Assembly: GCF_030053395.1 (NCBI RefSeq)
Contig: NZ_JASGBH010000004.1
Coordinates: forward strand, 186,001 to 250,000
Reading direction: 5' to 3'
Length of the DNA: 64,000 nt
From: Limnohabitans lacus
Lineage (GTDB): Bacteria > Pseudomonadota > Gammaproteobacteria > Burkholderiales > Burkholderiaceae_C
The number at the start of each line of letters is the position of its first letter. The stretch's first letter is position 1. Shown here one piece after another: positions 45,287 to 52,545 of the stretch. The notes under the pieces were generated by a model, which saw only the letters and a list, made by a program, of their open reading frames with translations, was not told where the DNA came from and ran no database searches. The position numbers and the translations under genes are program-made.

Positions 45287-46045
45287 TTACAATACCAAAT
45301 CCCCACGCCTTTGGCCTTGCTTTTGTTTGTGTGATTTACTGTAATCGTCTACATAAATTTTGAAGCCCATAGCAGTCGGATTGCTTGCATCGTTTTGATA
45401 TTCAGCAAGCAACAAATCAAGCGAGTGGGGCAGTTTTTTGGATGCTTCGCCAGCTTTTTGGAAAAGGGGCAGGCTTTTGGGGTTGTCCCAAAAGTTCCAG
45501 CCTTCAGCCTTTGCGTGTGCCCTGATTTGGGCCACTTCGGTGGTTTCTGCCAACCCCTCCCCCTCCAAATTTGAGGGCTGCGTAGCAGCCTTGACGGGCG
45601 CGGATGCGCCCTTTTCGGTTGTCTGGGTGGTGGGGGTCTTGTTGGTGGTTGTCTTTTTCTTCTGTTGTCTAGAATTAGAAAAAACTTCCTCATCATCCTC
45701 GCGCGTACGCGCGTTTATGTAGGATGTTTTTTCTTTTTTTTCTAATGTATCTAATGTTATGGTGTCATTTTCTGGGGCGCATAAATTCAGCTTAAAAACT
45801 TGAGGGGTGTCAGTGCCAGAAATTAGCCCCAATTTTTCAAGTTTTACAACTAACCTTTTTGCTTGTGTTTTATCTATTCCGCCATGATAAGCCGCCAAGC
45901 CTCCCCACAGGATTTTTTTGCTTTTTCCCTCGGTAAACAGGCTATTCCTTTTGATATACAAGTAAGCAACAAAAAGACTTGGGTTTTCTCCTTGAAGCTC
46001 ATTTAGCTCATCCTCGTTCAGATTTACATAGAATTTTTTTGACAT
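45287..46045 (-). CDS. winged-helix/DnaD-like protein, possible replication initiator of the element
   Basis: Start ATG at 46045 follows AAGGAAAA and gives 252 residues. Residues 1-95 (YVNLNEDELNEL, SLFVAYLYIKR, AKRLVVKLEKLGLIS) look like a winged-helix domain of phage or plasmid replication proteins. A Lys/Thr-rich linker follows, and the C-terminus (DLLLAEYQNDASNPTAMGFKIYVDDYSK) resembles a helicase-loader-type tail. No Rep family was firmly recognised. Together with the repeat cluster at 47.8 kb it suggests limited replication ability, which is speculative. Confidence 0.45.
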   Translation of the reverse strand: MSKKFYVNLNEDELNELQGENPSLFVAYLYIKRNSLFTEGKSKKILWGGLAAYHGGIDKTQAKRLVVKLEKLGLISGTDTPQVFKLNLCAPENDTITLDTLEKKEKTSYINARTREDDEEVFSNSRQQKKKTTTNKTPTTQTTEKGASAPVKAATQPSNLEGEGLAETTEVAQIRAHAKAEGWNFWDNPKSLPLFQKAGEASKKLPHSLDLLLAEYQNDASNPTAMGFKIYVDDYSKSHKQKQGQRRGDLVL

Positions 46046-46168
46046 ATTTTTTCCTTTGTTTTTGTGTGTCATACAGGTGTCAACTGGGTGACATACACCT
46101 ATATAAAACGAAAAAAGAAAAAATGTCAAGTATTGAGTAGGCTATTCTTGAGTAGGCTATTTATTAGC

Positions 46169-46444
46169 TTATCTGTCTATTTCTGCGCTGTTTTGTTTTG
46201 TTTGCGTCTTAACCCATTTGTCTATTTCTTGATTGTGTGCCGCATTTTTTAGCGCTGTCTCTGCATTTCTCTGCGTGCTTTCTGCTTGGGCTTGCCGTCC
46301 AATTTTTAGCCCAGCCTCGACTGCTGCGGCCACCGTTGCCCCAATACTTGGGCCACTGGCTGGCCCTGCGGCTGCTGGGCTTGCTGGGCCTTTCTCCTGT
46401 GTTGTGGGCATCTGTCCGCTTGCGGACTGTTGCCCGTTCCCCAC
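46169..46444 (-). CDS. hypothetical protein, alanine- and charge-rich
   Basis: A 91-residue frame starting at GTG 46444, one base after the stop of the coupling-protein-like gene. It has an N-terminal Gly/Pro/Ser-rich segment, a hydrophobic stretch (IGATVAAAVEAGLKIG) and a Gln/Glu/Lys-rich, coiled-coil-like tail ending SAEIDR. It may be translationally coupled to its upstream neighbour. I do not recognise it. Confidence 0.45.
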   Translation of the reverse strand: MGNGQQSASGQMPTTQEKGPASPAAAGPASGPSIGATVAAAVEAGLKIGRQAQAESTQRNAETALKNAAHNQEIDKWVKTQTKQNSAEIDR

Positions 46445-46445
46445 G

Positions 46446-47195
46446 CTATAAGCCTGCGGGCTTGTAGCGTTGCCCGTTGTGCGTTGCGTTGGCCGTGGGT
46501 GTGCTGCCCTTGTTGCTCAACAAGTCCCCCACTTTCAGCGCTTCAAAAATCAGTCCGATTTCAGGGGGTAGGGCGTGCGTTATGGAGTGCTCCACAGATT
46601 CAGGCAGTTCGCCCGCTTCCTGTTGTGCGGCTTGTGCTTGCGTGTTTGTTTGGGTTAGTTGCTCCACAGTGGCCACCGTTTTCAGTGGCTTGGCTTTACC
46701 TTGGAAACAGTCACGCCAAACCATGGGCGGGCGGCTTGGTGCTGGGGCTACAAAATGCCAAGGCAAGTTCAAAACATAGTCCCCAAGGCCCACGACAAGG
46801 GCGTTAATGTGGTCGCCGCGCTTGCCTAGTTCGGTTTGCAATTCGCTGGGGTGAACGACTAACAACTCATCCCGTTGCCAACCTGCCGAACTTGCGCCGT
46901 TGCCTTGGTGGGTGATGTTTCTGCGCTCTACTTCGCGCGTTCCGATTACTTGTTTGGCGAGTGTGTCCGCCGTCTCTCCGCCCTGCGTGCGGCCTATGAT
47001 GATGGTGCCGACCATGGAAATCAGGGCCTTGGTTTCGTCGCTTCCGTAAATGTGGCGCAACTGTGCCAAGTCTTGGGCAAGCAAAACAACCCGCGCACCT
47101 TTTGAACGGCCAAAGGCCAACAGTTTGCGCCTTCTCGTCTGTGGGTCGAAGGGCACGACATTCAAACCCCAATCCACCACAACGCGGCGCGACAT
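46446..47195 (-). CDS. C-terminal part of a TraD/VirD4-like coupling protein
   Basis: A 249-residue frame resembling the C-terminal ATPase half of type IV coupling proteins: GRSKGARVVLLAQDLAQLRHIYGSDE, ALISMVGTIIIGRTQGGETADTLAKQVIGTREVE. The Walker A and membrane-anchoring N-terminus are absent, since an in-frame TGA immediately precedes the ATG. The frame upstream of that TGA is open and holds another small gene. The remainder is a Pro/Gln-rich tail. It is either a shortened functional protein or a decayed mobilisation gene. Confidence 0.55.
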   Translation of the reverse strand: MSRRVVVDWGLNVVPFDPQTRRRKLLAFGRSKGARVVLLAQDLAQLRHIYGSDETKALISMVGTIIIGRTQGGETADTLAKQVIGTREVERRNITHQGNGASSAGWQRDELLVVHPSELQTELGKRGDHINALVVGLGDYVLNLPWHFVAPAPSRPPMVWRDCFQGKAKPLKTVATVEQLTQTNTQAQAAQQEAGELPESVEHSITHALPPEIGLIFEALKVGDLLSNKGSTPTANATHNGQRYKPAGL

Positions 47196-47465
47196 TCAGA
47201 ACCCCATCCGTCTGGCTTCGCTTTGTTGCTCTGCGTGTAAATCAAACACCCAAGCCACCCATTTTTTTAGTTCGGCAATTGGTGCGGTTATGTTGTGCTC
47301 ATCGCATAAATTTAAAAAGCCCTCCAAGCCTCCAATTTTTCTGGACAACATCGAAAATTGGCAATAATCTTGATATTGCAAACATGACAAACAGTAGTCG
47401 ATATATTCGTGTTCTATTTTTTCTCGTGCTACGCTTTTTTGTTGTTCTTCTTTTACTGCGTTCAT
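47196..47465 (-). CDS. hypothetical protein preceding the coupling-protein-like gene
   Basis: An 89-residue frame that ends with the TGA directly before the next ATG (TGAATG), in the same reading frame. It is rich in Cys (CLSCLQYQDYC) and charged residues, with an amphipathic C-terminus (AELKKWVAWVFDL). I do not recognise it and it does not look like the missing N-terminus of a coupling protein. Confidence 0.45.
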   Translation of the reverse strand: MNAVKEEQQKSVAREKIEHEYIDYCLSCLQYQDYCQFSMLSRKIGGLEGFLNLCDEHNITAPIAELKKWVAWVFDLHAEQQSEARRMGF

Positions 47466-47487
47466 CTTGCCCCCGTTATTCTTTTTC

Positions 47488-47772
47488 TTACTTTCTTACT
47501 GCTTTCAATAGTCGTCCTACAATTTCCATCGAAAAATTGTGCTGCGTCATGTTGTGCTCTGTTTTTGTTGCCCAGCCAATATAAGCCACGATTTCGTTTA
47601 GTGTTGGCGAGTATTGCGGCCAGTCGTCGCCGCATTTGCAAAACTCGGAAAGGCTTAATTCTTTCACTTTTAGAAAATGCTCAAACTCCTCGAATTTGTG
47701 AGCGTGTAACGCTTTCTTAATTACTGCAACTTGCAATTGAATTTCTGTGAGTCTTATCGTGATTGCCTTCAT
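47488..47772 (-). CDS. hypothetical protein of the element
   Basis: A 94-residue frame with a good AAGGGG site before its ATG. It is mostly helical with two Cys/Trp-containing segments (FCKCGDDWPQYSPTLNEIVAYIGWATK). It is the first gene of the minus-strand group and lies directly beside the iteron-like region. I do not recognise it. Confidence 0.5.
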   Translation of the reverse strand: MKAITIRLTEIQLQVAVIKKALHAHKFEEFEHFLKVKELSLSEFCKCGDDWPQYSPTLNEIVAYIGWATKTEHNMTQHNFSMEIVGRLLKAVRK

Positions 47773-47818
47773 TTCTACCCCTTCATTTTTATTTGCTATA
47801 TTTATATATAAGCAAAAA

Positions 47819-47953
47819 TGAAATCATTTGTCAATAAGCATCTCAAATATTTTTGAATCATTGAAATCACTATGATTCATGCGCGATTGCTAAGATTTCA
47901 AGCCCTGCTACGATTTCATTTTTGAAATCTTGTGAATCATTGAAATCACTATG
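47819..47953. repeat. iteron-like cluster of TGAAATC repeats
   Basis: Within 135 bp the heptamer TGAAATC occurs four times on the plus strand (47819, 47862, 47923, 47941) and twice inverted (47894, 47912). Two of these lie in a 20-bp exact direct repeat, GAATCATTGAAATCACTATG, at 47855-47874 and 47934-47953. The palindrome GATTTCA-TTTT-TGAAATC spans 47912-47929. The stretch is AT-rich and free of genes (47773-48252). It looks like an origin of replication or transfer, or a multi-site operator. Confidence 0.6.
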
Positions 47954-47965
47954 CGGCACAAAGCA

Positions 47966-48018
47966 AAACACCGAACGAATCGAAGGACGCGTAAGCGGCC
48001 TAGATGCGTTCGGTGTTT
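47966..48018. repeat. large inverted repeat downstream of the iteron-like cluster
   Basis: AAACACCGAACG (47966-47977) and CGTTCGGTGTTT (48007-48018) are perfect 12-bp complements separated by 29 bases. No T tract follows that would make a typical terminator. Beside the iteron-like repeats, it may be an origin structure, an operator or a short structured RNA. Confidence 0.6.
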
Positions 48019-48145
48019 GATAATTTCCTTGCTTTCGTGTTTACATGCAAATAACACAAAGTCAAGTTTTTCGATTTCTCAGGGCTTCACTTCATCGCGT
48101 TTAGAAAATTGAAAACAAAAATAAAAGGCAAGCGGGCGAGTGTGT

Positions 48146-48161
48146 CAATTGCAAGCAATTG
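48146..48161. promoter_or_regulatory. palindrome beside the H-NS-like gene
   Basis: CAATTGCAAGCAATTG is an almost perfect 16-bp palindrome (7-bp arms, AA centre) about 90 bp after the H-NS-like stop and in the gene-free region. It could be an operator. The remaining bases of the 48019-48252 stretch show no gene I can support. Confidence 0.35.
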
Positions 48162-48252
48162 TCCACCGTCTGCGCGTCAGGGGTTGGCTTGTGGTCAACG
48201 AACGCACCGAAGGCCGTCCACGCCCCCGTGGGGTGGGCGGGTTTGTTGTCCA

Positions 48253-48642
48253 TCAAGTTGGCTTTTTAATTTGATGCTTGGCTATTGTCCCGCTCTCAAT
48301 GGCTTCGCTCACCCAAGCGGGGCGCCTTCCTTTTTTGCCTGTGTATTCCCATTTGTTGCCGTCTTTTTCGTAGATTGCACCAACAACAAAGTCATACATT
48401 GATTTCTTTGACGCTGGTTGGTTTTTTCTTTTTTCTGTTGTTGTTGCAAACAAATCACCCTCTGAAATTGAAAAAGTTGCCATCAATTGCCGAATGATAA
48501 AAATAGCCTCGCCTTTTCCTTCTTTGCGTTTCTTTTCATTTTCTTCGTCAATTTCTTGTTTTCTTTTTTCGTTTTTTTCGATTTCATCAACGCTTCCAAA
48601 CATTGCGCCAATTTTGCTTTGGAGTTCGTTTGTTTTGCTCAT
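48253..48642 (-). CDS. H-NS-family nucleoid protein encoded by the element
   Basis: A 129-residue protein. The N-terminal half is a coiled-coil-like, charged oligomerisation segment (EIEKNEKRKQEIDEENEKKRK). The C-terminus, YEKDGNKWEYTGKKGRRPAWVSEA, is the H-NS DNA-binding signature with the W-x-G-x-G-R-R-P-x-W core in slightly altered spacing. H-NS relatives on mobile elements silence AT-rich foreign DNA. It starts 21 bp after the integrase stop and is probably co-transcribed with it. Confidence 0.75.
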   Translation of the reverse strand: MSKTNELQSKIGAMFGSVDEIEKNEKRKQEIDEENEKKRKEGKGEAIFIIRQLMATFSISEGDLFATTTEKRKNQPASKKSMYDFVVGAIYEKDGNKWEYTGKKGRRPAWVSEAIESGTIAKHQIKKPT

Positions 48643-48663
48643 GTTGTTCCTTTGTTTACGTTT

Positions 48664-49725
48664 TTAATTTTGCTTTTTGCGCTTATCTCTGTTGCGTTCT
48701 TCACGCTCGGCTTTTGCTTTTTCATACCTTGCCAATTTTTGCGCCCTCTCTATGGCTTCGGGTGAATTTTTCTTGGCCTCTTCGTGAGCAAAAAACGCCG
48801 CAAAAGTCGGGTCTTGTAGTTTAAGCGCCTGGAAGTCAACTTGGCTGTGGGTGAGGTGCTCGACGGCGGTTTGCAGGTTTTTTAGGGCAATGCCGCGAAC
48901 ATAAGAATTACCATGCACGCCCGCCATTTCGGGGCTGGTGTGCCCGACGCTTCTTTTAACTGCGGCCACTTTGGCTTCGGTGTTGTGTAAGTCCGTTATC
49001 GCCGTGCTTCGGAAACTGTGGAACACTTTTTTATTATCCTTCAAGCCGCACATATCTACCCATTTGCCCCACTGTCGCCCCGTCATTTTTTCGGGGTCTC
49101 TGGTTCTTATATTCTTTGGTGTGCCTGGTGGGTCTTGTGGTCGGTGCGGTATCAAAAATGTCTCGCCCTTGTCCTTCAGTGCTTGGGCGTAATCCCAAAG
49201 CCCTAAGGCCAGCAGTTGCGAATGTATGGGCACAGTTCGGCGGCTTTCCAGTGTTTTACCGTCAACAATACGGAAGCACTTCACGCCGTCTACTTCCCTA
49301 AATGTAGACAGTTCTAACCGCGCAAGTTCACCCAGTCTCGCGCCGCTAAACAACGCAATAAGAGGCAGCCAATAAAAATCAGGCTTATCCATTTTCTGCG
49401 GATAGTCCGCACAAAAAAGGGCTTTAATGTCGCCGTCGTCGAACTCTGCCCACGGTGTGCGCTGTAATTTCATCTCCCCTTTGGTCGCCATTTTTTGGGT
49501 CATGGGGTTGAGTCCCAGCAAATCAGGAATTTTTTTAATGCCCATGGGGTGCGTTGCTTCAATTTCAAAATTGAACTTTAACGCCAAAACCCGCGCTAAG
49601 GCGGGTTGTTTGGTTTGCAAGCTGATTTGTTTGATGTGTCGCTTGCCTGTGGCATCACGCCACAGGACACGGACAAAGAAGACACCGTTGCGACTTTTGG
49701 CAAGCCTGGGAACTTTTAAAGCCAT
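48664..49725 (-). CDS. tyrosine-recombinase integrase
   Basis: The 353-residue integrase has an N-terminal arm-binding-type segment (VFFVRVLWRDATGKRHIKQISLQTKQ) and a C-terminal catalytic domain. The visible catalytic residues are an Arg in FSGARLGELARL, the His-x-x-Arg in HSFRSTAITDL, a His in VGHTSPEM and the Tyr nucleophile near HGNSYVRG. A well-developed core-binding SAM-like domain between the two is not obvious, so the protein is on the short side. The start ATG lies just beside the right arm-type repeats, and the 5' end faces tRNA-His 73 bp away. Confidence 0.92.
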   Translation of the reverse strand: MALKVPRLAKSRNGVFFVRVLWRDATGKRHIKQISLQTKQPALARVLALKFNFEIEATHPMGIKKIPDLLGLNPMTQKMATKGEMKLQRTPWAEFDDGDIKALFCADYPQKMDKPDFYWLPLIALFSGARLGELARLELSTFREVDGVKCFRIVDGKTLESRRTVPIHSQLLALGLWDYAQALKDKGETFLIPHRPQDPPGTPKNIRTRDPEKMTGRQWGKWVDMCGLKDNKKVFHSFRSTAITDLHNTEAKVAAVKRSVGHTSPEMAGVHGNSYVRGIALKNLQTAVEHLTHSQVDFQALKLQDPTFAAFFAHEEAKKNSPEAIERAQKLARYEKAKAEREERNRDKRKKQN

Positions 49726-49749
49726 GTATGACCCCTAGGTATGGCCCTT
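49726..49749 (+). repeat. right arm-type repeat pair overlapping the integrase promoter region
   Basis: GTATGACCCC and GTATGGCCCTT at 49726 and 49739 mirror the pair at 43653 in sequence, spacing and orientation. They start one base after the integrase start codon (49723-49725 on the minus strand), so binding there could also repress the integrase gene. Confidence 0.6.
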
Positions 49750-49798
49750 AGGGTGATAAATGCTTAAAAATTCCTTTTAAATCAACGATTTAGAAGAC

Positions 49799-49815
49799 TG
49801 GGGTGGCTGATGGGG
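49799..49815. repeat. right attachment-site copy within tRNA-His
   Basis: The same 17 bases as at 43572, here forming the CCA end, discriminator, acceptor strand and start of the T-arm of tRNA-His (read on the minus strand). The element replaced and restored the 3' end of the tRNA gene. Confidence 0.87.
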
Positions 49816-49875
49816 CTCGAACCCACGACAACAGGAATCACAATCCTGGACTCTACCAACTGAGCTACAGCCACC
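49799..49875 (-). tRNA. tRNA-His (anticodon GTG)
   Basis: The minus strand folds as a cloverleaf: acceptor GTGGCTG/CAGCCAC with an additional G at -1 typical of tRNA-His, D-arm TAGCTCAGTTGGTAGA, anticodon stem CAGGA/TCCTG with loop TTGTGAT (anticodon GTG), T-arm CGTGGGTTCGAGCCCCATC, discriminator C, and genomically encoded CCA. It is the attachment site of the element at 43.57 kb, and the sequence remains intact. Confidence 0.95.
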
Positions 49876-49901
49876 GTAGAAACGAAATTATAACCTGAAC
49901 T

Positions 49902-51833
49902 TCAGCGCTTTTCGGCAGCGTCCTCACGCTTGGCACCGGGTTTTTGAACCAAGATTTCGGCTTTGAGTTGTTGCTTCAAATGTGTGAGGTAAGCCTGACT
50001 TTCGGCTTGTCCCCACAACTGGCTCATTTGTTGACGGCTTTGGGCCAGTTGTTCCGGGGTCATGGCATCGCGGGGCACGATTTTGTTCACGCGGGCCACC
50101 ACATAGCCTTGCGAGCCCAGATCGACACCGACCATGGCGGGCAAGCGCGCAGGGTCGGCACGCAAAGCGGCGTCGACCACGGCTTGGGGCTGGCCTTGGA
50201 GCATGTCACGAGAGACCACCACAGGCGAGCCCACTTGGGCCTGGGCTGCTTGGTCCTTCCAGGCCGCCAGTTTGGTCAAGCCTTCGGCCTTGGCCAACTC
50301 GGCCGACTTGTCCATCACAAATTGACGACGGACTTCGTCTTTGACTTCGGCAAAGGGACGCACCGCAGCAGGACGGTAGGCCACGATGCGGGCTGAAACC
50401 AAAGTGCTCGGGGCCACTTCCACGGCCGCTGTGTTGCGACGCTTGGTCACCGACTCTTCGGCAAACAAGCTTTGCAGCAATTTGGCATTGGCCAGCACAC
50501 CTTGTGCGCCAGGAGTCGGTGAGCGGGTCAGGCCTTCGGCTTTTTGAACGGTCAATTTCAAACGTTCTGCTGTGGATTTGAAACTGTCGGCCTGCTCGTA
50601 AACGCTGTTGGTGAAGGTCTCGGCTTGCTCGGCAAACTGACGCTGCGCTTGTTGTTTGCGCAAGTCGGCTTCCAATTGAGGACGCATGGCTTCAAAGCTG
50701 GGGGCTTTGGGGGCCTTGATGTCGGTCAGCTCGATGATGTGAAAGCCAAATTCCGACTCCACCACATCGCTGATCTCGCCCTTTTTCAGCGCAAAGGCTG
50801 CATCTTCAAAAGCCTTGACCATGGCGCCTTTGGCAAAGAAGTCCAGGTCGCCACCCTTGGCGGCAGAGCCTGGATCTTGTGAATTTTTACGGGCCACATC
50901 GGCAAACGATTTGGGGCTCTTGCGGACCGCAGCCAGCAACTCATCGGCTTTGGCGCGGGCTTTGGTCCGATCGGCCGCAGGCGCATCTTTGGCAGCGGTG
51001 ATCAAGATGTGGCTGGCACGGCGCTCTTCTTTGCCGGCCAGGCGCTGCATGTTTTGCTCGTAATAGGTCTTGAGGTCTTGCTCGGGCAAGTTGATGCTTT
51101 TTTGCAAAGCGGCGGTGTCGAGCACCAGGTATTCGATGTCCGCACTCTCAATGGATCGGAAACGCTCTGCTTGGGTTTGGTAGAACTTCTCCAGATCCGC
51201 GTCGGTCACTTGAACTTTGGCGGCGAAATCGGCAGGGCTCCACTTTTGAGATTGGATCTCACGGCGCTGCAAAAACGCATTCAAAGCAGCATCGGTTTGG
51301 CTTTGCGAAGCCAGCACCGATTGCTGCAAGCCACCGAGCACCTGCTGAGCCGACAGGTCCTGGCGGACTTTGGCTTCGAGCATTTCGGGGGTCATGCCTT
51401 GGCTGGCGGCCAGTTGGCGGTAGCGGTCCATGTCCAGCTTGCCATCGGCGCCACGCAAACCGGCAATCGAGGGGTCTTGCTGCAGGTAGCGGGCCAGGCG
51501 CTGGTCGCTGGTCACCAGCAACTGCTTGTCTGCCGCCGCTGCGATCACACGGTCATTGACCATGCGCTCCAAGGTGGCATAACGGGCCTCGGCCGAGTCC
51601 AGCAGTTTGGGGTCGATGTTGGGCACCGATGCGCGGATGCGCTCGACTTCGCGTTGATGCGCGGCATCCCATTCGCCTTGCGTGATCTTGTTGCCCGAGA
51701 CTTTGGCCACCGCCGCGCCTTGATCCGAAAAGCGGCTGTAGCTGTCCATGCCGAACAAGACAAAAGAAGGAATGACCAGCAAAAACAGCAATCCCATCAA
51801 AATTTTGGAGTGATTGCGGATGGAATCAAACAT
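49902..51833 (-). CDS. ppiD: periplasmic peptidyl-prolyl isomerase, PpiD/SurA type
   Basis: A 643-residue inner-membrane-anchored chaperone. The N-terminal anchor [18 protein letters not shown] follows [11 protein letters not shown] SurA-type N-domain follows, then a parvulin PPIC domain near residues 265-365 ([37 protein letters not shown]), then a second chaperone lobe. It lies between tRNA-Val and tRNA-His in the same direction. The first residues may be preceded by a terminator at 51853-51884. Confidence 0.93.
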   Translation of the reverse strand: MFDSIRNHSKILMGLLFLLVIPSFVLFGMDSYSRFSDQGAAVAKVSGNKITQGEWDAAHQREVERIRASVPNIDPKLLDSAEARYATLERMVNDRVIAAAADKQLLVTSDQRLARYLQQDPSIAGLRGADGKLDMDRYRQLAASQGMTPEMLEAKVRQDLSAQQVLGGLQQSVLASQSQTDAALNAFLQRREIQSQKWSPADFAAKVQVTDADLEKFYQTQAERFRSIESADIEYLVLDTAALQKSINLPEQDLKTYYEQNMQRLAGKEERRASHILITAAKDAPAADRTKARAKADELLAAVRKSPKSFADVARKNSQDPGSAAKGGDLDFFAKGAMVKAFEDAAFALKKGEISDVVESEFGFHIIELTDIKAPKAPSFEAMRPQLEADLRKQQAQRQFAEQAETFTNSVYEQADSFKSTAERLKLTVQKAEGLTRSPTPGAQGVLANAKLLQSLFAEESVTKRRNTAAVEVAPSTLVSARIVAYRPAAVRPFAEVKDEVRRQFVMDKSAELAKAEGLTKLAAWKDQAAQAQVGSPVVVSRDMLQGQPQAVVDAALRADPARLPAMVGVDLGSQGYVVARVNKIVPRDAMTPEQLAQSRQQMSQLWGQAESQAYLTHLKQQLKAEILVQKPGAKREDAAEKR

Positions 51834-51852
51834 GTTCGAAGTCTCGGTTTAA

Positions 51853-51884
51853 CAATAAAAAAGGCGAACAATCTGTTCGCCTTT
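51853..51884 (-). terminator. terminator between tRNA-Val and ppiD
   Basis: On the minus strand AAAGGCGAACA and TGTTCGCCTTT pair over an 11-bp stem with a three-base loop, followed by TTTTTATTG. It follows the 3' end of tRNA-Val and precedes the ppiD ATG by about 20 bases, so hupB/tRNA-Val and ppiD are separate units. Confidence 0.85.
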
Positions 51885-51895
51885 ACTTTCAATGG

Positions 51896-51971
51896 TGGTG
51901 GGCGCTGACGGTCTCGAACCGCCGACCTACTCCGTGTAAAGGAGCCGCTCTACCAACTGAGCTAAGCGCCC
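51896..51971 (-). tRNA. tRNA-Val (anticodon TAC)
   Basis: The minus strand gives acceptor GGGCGCT/AGCGCCC, D-arm TAGCTCAGTTGGTAGAGC, anticodon stem CTCCT/GGAG region with loop TTTACAC (anticodon TAC), T-arm GGTCGGCGGTTCGAGACCGTC, discriminator A and encoded CCA. It lies between hupB and ppiD. Confidence 0.95.
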
Positions 51972-51988
51972 CACCTGAAAAAGTGAAA

Positions 51989-52261
51989 TCAGTTCAAAGC
52001 ATCCTTCAGGGCTTTACCTGGACGGAACTTTGGCACCTTGGCAGACTTGATTTTAATCGCAGCGCCAGTGCGGGGGTTGCGGCCAGTGCGGGCAGCACGT
52101 TTGCCCACAGCAAAAGTACCGAAACCGACCAAAGAAACCGTACCGCCTTTTTTCAAGGTGGTACGCACAGCACCGATGGTGGCTTCCAGTGCACGGCCAG
52201 CAGCAGCCTTGGACAGGTCGGCTTGTTTCGCAATGTGTTCGATCAATTCAGTTTTGTTCAC
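51989..52261 (-). CDS. hupB: DNA-binding protein HU-beta
   Basis: A 90-residue HU protein that starts with GTG at 52261 after an AAGAGG site; no ATG is in frame. The HU signature [21 protein letters not shown] lies at about residues 46-66 and the C-terminus is [14 protein letters not shown] bends DNA and packs the chromosome. It is followed closely by tRNA-Val. The upstream 284 bp to the next gene shows an imperfect hairpin near 52310-52370 (CCTGACAGACCGGCTGTCAGG type) but no other gene. Confidence 0.96.
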   Translation of the reverse strand: MNKTELIEHIAKQADLSKAAAGRALEATIGAVRTTLKKGGTVSLVGFGTFAVGKRAARTGRNPRTGAAIKIKSAKVPKFRPGKALKDALN

Positions 52262-52545
52262 AAGAAGCCTCTTGAAGTTGCAAACCGGCAGGACCGGTGA
52301 GCGGACTGAAAAATGACCTGACAGACCGGCTGTCAGGTCGAATGTGTTCGGCAAATCTGCCTGACCTCGTTGTAACCAGTCCCCTTGGGACTGTCAATCA
52401 AGATGCCGACAAGAACCCTCGTCGCGGCGTGGATTCTAGCCGTGAAATCAGAAGCAATTTCGCACAAGCTTGATATTTTTCAGAAGTCACATTTCTTACT
52501 TGTACGCACACACGCGCTGCAACAGGCGCGGCACCAAGCGCGGCC

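Larger units (their letters stand above)
43572..49815. mobile_element. 6.2-kb integrative element in the 3' end of tRNA-His
   Basis: The segment is bounded by identical 17-bp copies of TGGGGTGGCTGATGGGG. The right copy is the 3' end of tRNA-His including its CCA. The left copy is a stranded duplicate beside the terminator of the quinone-oxidoreductase gene. A tyrosine integrase gene lies directly beside the tRNA, pointing away from it, which is the standard layout. Base composition is clearly AT-richer than the host, and no core gene lies inside. Contents: XRE regulator, three exported-protein genes, possible replication protein, coupling-protein fragment, several small unknown genes, H-NS-like protein and integrase. 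No relaxase was recognised and no phage structural gene. Confidence 0.88.

Noticed and set aside
47819-47953. A CRISPR array
   Set aside because: The repeats are short heptamers in both orientations with irregular spacing, and no cas gene is near.
48109-48402. A plus-strand frame of 97 codons in the element
   Set aside because: It has no ribosome-binding site or family pattern, and its 3' half is antisense to the H-NS-like gene.
43572-49815. A filamentous phage (inovirus) genome
   Set aside because: The size fits, but there is no Zot-type ATPase with a Walker A motif, no typical coat protein with a transmembrane helix after the signal, and a coupling-protein-like fragment is present instead.
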